Source: Takakia lepidozioides
Lineage: Eukaryota > Streptophyta > Takakiopsida > Takakiales > Takakiaceae
NCBI GenBank assembly: GCA_030704615.1
Contig: CM060731.1
Location: 186,001 to 250,000, forward strand
DNA: 64,000 bases
Direction of reading: 5' to 3'
Part shown: positions 58,905-64,000 of the stretch, piece by piece
How positions within the stretch are numbered: position 1 is the stretch's first letter
How the letters are laid out: every line of letters starts with the position of its first letter
Position numbers and translations under genes: made by a program
The notes under the pieces: generated by a model
Told to the model about the DNA's origin: nothing
Databases searched by the model: none
What the model saw: only the letters and a program-made list of their open reading frames with translations

Positions 58905-60290
58905 TTGACCACCTACCCATGCAGATTTCTTGTAGCTATCATTCCACAGGCAATCATAGGTAATCTGGAGCTTGAAACCCGGCCCTCTTGGATGAATCTG
59001 GACCTACACTCTATCCCTGCTCCTTCAGCTATCCATGCTTCTACATAAAATCATGCATACATCTTTGCCTTGCTGCTAGCAGCTGACAATGACAGCCTAG
59101 ATTTTTTCTAGGAAACACCCAACTCAACTTATCACACTAGTTCCTATGCTCAATGGTATCTGCTACTCTCTGTAATCCAGCAGGCATTCACCTTTTTGCC
59201 TCAATTGTCCCACGGTCAGAAAGTATTCATTCCACAGCTTCTCCTCGTCTCTGTTACCTGTTTTTGGATACTTTCCTATTGTCACATTGGCAGTTTCATG
59301 TCAAAGTCACTCCAAACTAAATTCACTCAACCAGCTAACTTGCAGAATTCAACATGAAAATTTAGGGCCGATTCTGATAAGAGGGAAAAACAGGGTGAAT
59401 TGTGTTGAAGAAGGTGCCTTGATTACCAGTGCCTAAATTTATCAATTGTGCCGCTGCTCTGTGGCTTCTAGTTGACCATCTACCCATGCAGGTTTCTTGT
59501 AGCTACCCTTCCATATGAAATCATAGGTAATCTGGAGCTTGAAATCCAGCCCTCTTGGATGAATCTGGACCCACACTCTACCCCTGCTCCTTCAGCTATC
59601 CATACCTCTGCACAAATCATGAAGACATCCTTGCCTTGCTGCTAGCAACTGACAATGACAACCTAGAACTATTCTAGCAAAAACCCCACCCTACTTATCA
59701 CACTAGTTCCTATGCTTAATAGCATATGCTATTCTCTGTAATCCAATAGGCATTCACCTTTTTTTGCCTCGATTGTCCCACCATTGATTGGGGGCAGAAA
59801 ATATTCATTCCACAGTTTCTCCTCGTTTTTGGTTCACTCAACCAGCTAACTTGAAGAATTTAACATGAAAATCTAGGGCCGATTCTGATAAGAGGGAAAA
59901 ACAGGGTGAAATATGTTGAAGAAGGTGCCTTGATTAGCAGTGCCTGAGTTTATCAATTGTGCCGCTACTGCTGCGGCTTCCAGTTGATCATCTACCCGTG
60001 CTGCTTCCACAGGGAATCATAGATAATCTTGTGCTTGAAATCCGGCCCTCTTTGATGAATCTGGACCCACACTCTATCCCTGCTCCTTCAGCTATCCATG
60101 CCTCTGCACAGATTATGCATACATCCTTGCCTTACTGCTAGCAGCTGACAATGACAGCCTAGATTTGTTCCAGCAAACACACTCCAGTTATCACCCTATG
60201 CTCAATGGCATCTGCTACTCTCTATAATCCAACAGACATTCACCTTTTTGCCTCTATTGTCCCACCATTGACTGGGGTCAGAAAGAAGCT
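58905..60290 (+). repeat. Three tandem copies of a ~540 bp dispersed repeat
   Basis: Copies start near 58,909, 59,477 and 59,989 with ACCATCTACCC(A/G)TGC and contain TTGCTGCTAGCAGCTGACAA, CAATTGTGCCGC and the CTTCTCCTCGT block. They match 4,590-5,480 at the other end of the window. No coding sequence is conserved. Confidence 0.7.
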
Positions 60291-61018
60291 TTTTGGACTT
60301 CCCCTCTCTACTTCTCCTCTGCATATGAGCAAGCAGACCAGAACATCCAAACTCAATTGCAAGACTGAGTAGAACATCTCAACTGGCAACCAGCAACTGA
60401 ACTGCTCAGAAACACATTCAAATTGAAGTTGGAACACGGAGGGAGACAAGCTAGGATGGAAACATAACGGAACCCTTAATGTCAATGATACATGGAACAT
60501 ACAGTACTAACATTCAACATGTCAGACAAAAGCTCCATGGGTTGCCTTTGAACATAAGACCGAGAAACATGAATGGCCAACACTCCATTTGCTTGCTCCA
60601 TTTTTTCTGTGTAAAATTTCATGTAAACCTGTACACCTACATGTACAAAGAAGTAAGTGGAAGGCTTTTGGACATGGTGATCGCATATTCATAAGCCAAT
60701 TTGACACGATCGACTCAACTAATTACTAGTTTGCTTTAGGATTGGTGTCTGGGAATGTATTGCTTGGGAGATAATAGATGCTCAATGGTGTGTTGGCAAT
60801 CTCAGTTTAGGCACAAAAGTCTAGGATTCAGTGAGTGCATGTGGGCCAGTTACTCATGGCACTCAGTATCGCAGGTCGTGGCCCTTGACTGCTTTTTAGA
60901 AGCATCGTCCGTTGCTTGTAGCAAGAGAGGTGGGACACAAAGCAGCTGTAATTAGTTTGAGCTCGTAATATGTTGCTATGACAGTGATGTCATATCCGCG
61001 CGAGACCCTGCTGCACAT
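60291..61018. other. No gene recognised
   Basis: Short open frames occur on both strands but none shows a domain or a match to another part of the window. Homology to the MULE transposase starts only at about 61,019. Confidence 0.4.
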
Positions 61019-61423
61019 TTGACACATCGATGGGGCAAACTGAAAAGACGGTGGCCACCAACAAAGACGAACGAGACCTGGATGGCCAACGCACTTTGCG
61101 ATGCTATGCATGCACAGTGTAAGGTTGCAGAGATGTTTCTCTCCCCGGGAATGGGGCGAATATTTCATATGTCCACGGCTGGGTCCGTTGCGTGCAATGA
61201 TGTGTACACAATGATAATATCTGAGTTCCCAGCGTGCAACTGTCCAGATTTCCTTGTAATGGAATCCAAGAACGGAGCATATTTCCCCTACAAACACCTG
61301 TACTACATATATCTGAAGCACATGAAGTGCATTCTGGCAGTGGACGACTTCATCCATGCTCCAACACTGAGCTTCAACGAGCTCCATAAGGCCCTTAGGC
61401 AGGATACAGGGAGAAGTGGTTGA
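61019..61423 (+). pseudogene. C-terminal fragment of a fourth MULE transposase (SWIM region)
   Basis: WGKLKRRWPPTKTNETWMAN, then SPGMGRIFHMSTAGSV and ACNCPDFLVMESKNGAYF with YKHLYYIYLK line up with the C-terminus of the MULE-1 transposase (VKRRHPPNKLNETRIANAL, GLGRVYRMATAGSA, PCKHLYYIYLKRL). The SWIM signature C-x-C ... C-x-H is altered: Tyr replaces the third Cys (YKH). The fragment ends in a proper stop at 61,423 after FNELHKALRQDT. I found no terminus or ParB-methyltransferase partner nearby, so this is a solo relic, closest to the MULE-1 type. Confidence 0.8.
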
Positions 61424-62100
61424 CAGTCCACCATCAAAATTCTGATACTGGAATTTGTGTATTGGGTAGTTGTAGGCTACGGTGGACCAAAAACGGCGTA
61501 ACATGGCAGTTTCTGCAGTGATCTCCATTCATGGTACCTTTTATAGTAAAATCACAACTCAATATTTCATTCAACTTTAAGAATCCATAGCTCTTTCATA
61601 GATGATCATTTTTACAATAAAAAAATTGGAGTATGTTATGGACTGCAGCGTTACACATGAAAAACCATATGGACTAAAAAAATATCATATACACCTAAGT
61701 AATAGCAAAAAAGAAAACACATTAGGGGTGCCATTTTTGAAAGCTACCCAAATGCACTTTTATATGGACTAAAAACATCAAGGAATGAGAGGTATGGACT
61801 AATTTATACTAAACACTAGGCCCAAACTGGGCCTATTTTCCCTAATGTACATCATCCTCATTTAGAGGCTTTTGGGATATCATCATTACTAAAAAGGTGT
61901 AACAACCCATAGACTTGGGCTCTGGATGTTGTTGTGTCTGCCAGCAGATCCCCTTCAACGCCACACCCCTACCAAGAAGAGGTGCCAAGTGATATATGGA
62001 AAAAATTCAAAAATCTATAATTATTATAAATAAAATTGATTTTCTATTTTTTCAGAATTAAATACTAAAATTTCTAATAAAACAATTCTAGCCTATTTGG
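61424..62100. other. No gene recognised (AT-rich)
   Basis: A-rich, especially at 61,610-61,700 and 61,990-62,090. There is no coding or repeat signal that I can support. Confidence 0.4.
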
Positions 62101-62102
62101 GG

Positions 62103-62640
62103 TGAGATTTTTTGCAGAGTGTGATGGATGCTCATCAAGTGTTCAATGAAATGCCTGAGCGAGATGTGATCTCATGGAATGTGATGATTGCAGGACTAGC
62201 TGAGGAAGGGCATAGCGGAGAGGCAATTGAATTCTTTCAGCGAATGCAACAGACAGGCATGAAGCCTAACAAGGTCACATTTATGAGCATCCTCAAAGCA
62301 TGTGGCAGCCCAATAGCTCTGGAACATGACAAGCATTTCCATGCGAGCATCATCAAGGTGCCCCATTTCCCAGTGCGAGATCATGAGAGGATTTGAGTCA
62401 AATCTCCTTATGGGCACTGCCCTTGTCAGCATGTACTGCAAGTGTGGGGATATGGTGGGTGCAAGCCAAGTGTTTGACAAAATGCCCAAATGTGATCTCA
62501 TGGAATGTGATGATTGCAGGATTAGTTCAGCAAGGGCAATTCCAACAGACAACTGAATTCTGGCAACGAATGCAACGAGAAGGCTTGAATCCAATGTTTG
62601 CATGTACAATCTCTTTGTCTATGGGACTTCTGCCTCACAT
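62103..62640 (+). pseudogene. PPR gene fragment, frameshifted
   Basis: About three PPR motifs are readable: DAHQVFNEMPERDVISWNVM, then MIAGLAEEGHSGEAIEFFQR and MQQTGMKPNKVTF with ILKACGSPIALE; after a frameshift near 62,370, SNLLMGTALVSMYCKCGDMV and GASQVFDKMPKCD. A second frameshift near 62,490 gives DVISWNVMIAGLVQQGQFQQ. The motif order (P, L, S types) is that of a PLS-class PPR protein, which in land plants specifies RNA-editing sites in organelles. There is no start, targeting peptide or DYW domain. This is the best preserved PPR in the window. Confidence 0.8.
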
Positions 62641-64000
62641 CTATTTTGAACATATACTTGTAGGAAACACCACATTACAAGGCAAAGTTTCTGTTCAGAT
62701 TTACCATACTTCAGCAGCAAGTTATGTATACCAAGAGAGCATTTAGCATCAGGGTACCTCAACATTGCAGCAACCAGAAATCAATAAGAGTTTTTACTGG
62801 CATGCAAGTGTGACAGATTTGTGCATCAGGTAGAAATGCTTTATGTTTAACAAGGTACATCAACATAGCAACCTGGCTATGCAATACATGCTGTCTATTA
62901 TCAGAGTGTCAAATGGTAGCAAGATAAACATAGCGTCTCAGCTAGCTATACAAATTAAAGAAGAATTTATCGTCTCCACAATGGCTTGGCCATACTGCAT
63001 AACAGCGGGCAAAATCTGGGGCAAACGAGCGGTGGGAATTTCTCGCACGGCATCCCCGCTTGAAGGCGATGACGATCTGGAATTTCTTGGGCTTCCACTG
63101 CTGGAAGACACATTGTGCGGCAACATGACGGGCCCTCGAACATAACCATTTTAGCTAGTTACATGAATCAAGGAAGAATTGCTCATAAGGCCTAGTTACC
63201 TCAAAATATGCAGAATGCTAAAGCTAGTTGAGGTTTCATACTGGCATGAGACAGATTTCTGGAAGAACTAGGTATCAGGTATTGATGCCAGTCTTTCCAA
63301 AAGGTCTTAAAAACTCCAATTACTGATATATGCTCTTGGCATTTAAAAAATCTTGCTGGGATCTTATCTTCTGCAGAATGTTCGTGTAGGTCTTATGCAC
63401 TTGACGAAGCATCTCATGTTTTGGTGGATGCTAAGTCAGTGTAGAAATTCTTCATTGTACCAAAAACATTCCAATAACCTGTCATTTCTAGCCTTGACAG
63501 GTAAGTCCAAAGAGCCAGACATCCTTGAGACTCTCTAGATGTAAGGTACCCAAAGCAACTCAGCAGCCTGTCACATGTAGCTCTGACAGGTAAATCCACC
63601 GAGCCTAGCTATCATGGAACTTCTGCCGATGTTAGGCATTGGTATAATTGCCATATTGGTACCATATAACATGTCTGAAAGTTACCCAAAGTAGTTCAAG
63701 CTACTGTGAAAGATGGGTGCCTCCACACATACTTCCAGGTTTTGAACACCAAATCATGAAGAGGCATTAGGTAAACCAGGTTTTGGGTATGATTACCAGA
63801 ACCAGAAACTACAAAATCTCTAATTCAAGAGTGATAAACGCTAGAAGGAGATAAAGTCTTGAAGAACCATATTGTTCAACAAACTCAGCTGAACAGACGG
63901 TTGGTTGATGTGCTTGTTCCCTTCAGCGACATCGTGTGATCTCGCAAACTGAAAATCAACACGTCAAGTGGAAGTCCGAGACCTGCGCCCGTCCCAAAAA
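62641..64000. other. No gene recognised; one ~75 bp imperfect tandem duplication
   Basis: At 63,470-63,610 CCTGTCATTTCTAGCCTTGA and CCTGTCACATGTAGCTCTGA begin two diverged copies of a ~75 bp unit. The remainder shows no conserved frame or RNA feature. Confidence 0.4.

Noticed and set aside
60896-61528. Minus-strand open frame of 210 codons
   Set aside because: It is antisense to the SWIM transposase fragment, whose plus-strand translation is conserved with MULE-1.

Overview
This is nuclear DNA of a land plant. Decayed pentatricopeptide-repeat (PPR) fragments of the PLS type, GT-AG introns and CACTA, Mutator and Ty3/gypsy transposons all point that way. The abundance of near-identical PPR debris and the retrotransposon-borne methyltransferase suggest a seed-free lineage (fern or lycophyte-like) with a large, transposon-rich genome; the lineage is an inference. 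I see no rRNA, tRNA, CRISPR or bacterial operon. Almost every reading frame is broken by stops or frameshifts, so this is a graveyard of nested elements.

Layout. 1-3,862: the 5' half of a minus-strand Ty3/gypsy element (gypsy A) inserted in a PPR sequence. 4,001-8,136: a CACTA-like element with matching terminal inverted repeats and an AAA target duplication, carrying antisense PPR debris. 8,390-9,860: CACTA-like subterminal repeats and another PPR fragment. 10,391-24,104: MULE-1. 24,179-48,310: MULE-3, into whose left arm MULE-2 (24,424-35,953) is nested. 48,709-55,083: a second Ty3/gypsy element (gypsy B) whose polyprotein includes a C5 cytosine methyltransferase and a PHD finger. 55,088-58,011: the 5' half of a RING-like gene. 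58,014-64,000: a CACTA-like end, three copies of a ~540 bp repeat, a MULE transposase fragment and a PPR pseudogene.

The main discovery is the MULE family. Each of the three Mutator-like elements has a 9-bp target duplication, related ~21-bp termini with TGAGC subterminal repeats, and the same two divergent genes. One is a MULE-type DDE transposase with a SWIM zinc finger. The other is a multi-exon protein with a ParB/sulfiredoxin-like domain (VWDGNHRLLAWM) followed by a beta-class DNA amino-methyltransferase fold (a diverged DPPY-like motif, then the DLxxGTG SAM motif). ParB-methylase fusions are known from bacteria and phages; I know of no description in a eukaryotic cut-and-paste transposon. 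Each element also carries its own family of palindromic repeats inside introns or between the genes, which are candidate cis-acting binding or methylation sites.

Removing gypsy B, MULE-3 (with MULE-2) and MULE-1 at their target duplications brings together exons of one minus-strand gene, scattered from 58,011 to 10,060. Reading frame and splice phase are kept at most joins. This both validates the element boundaries and gives the order of events around the locus. Many of the stops sit where CGA, CAG or CAA codons are expected, the signature of C-to-T decay of methylated DNA.
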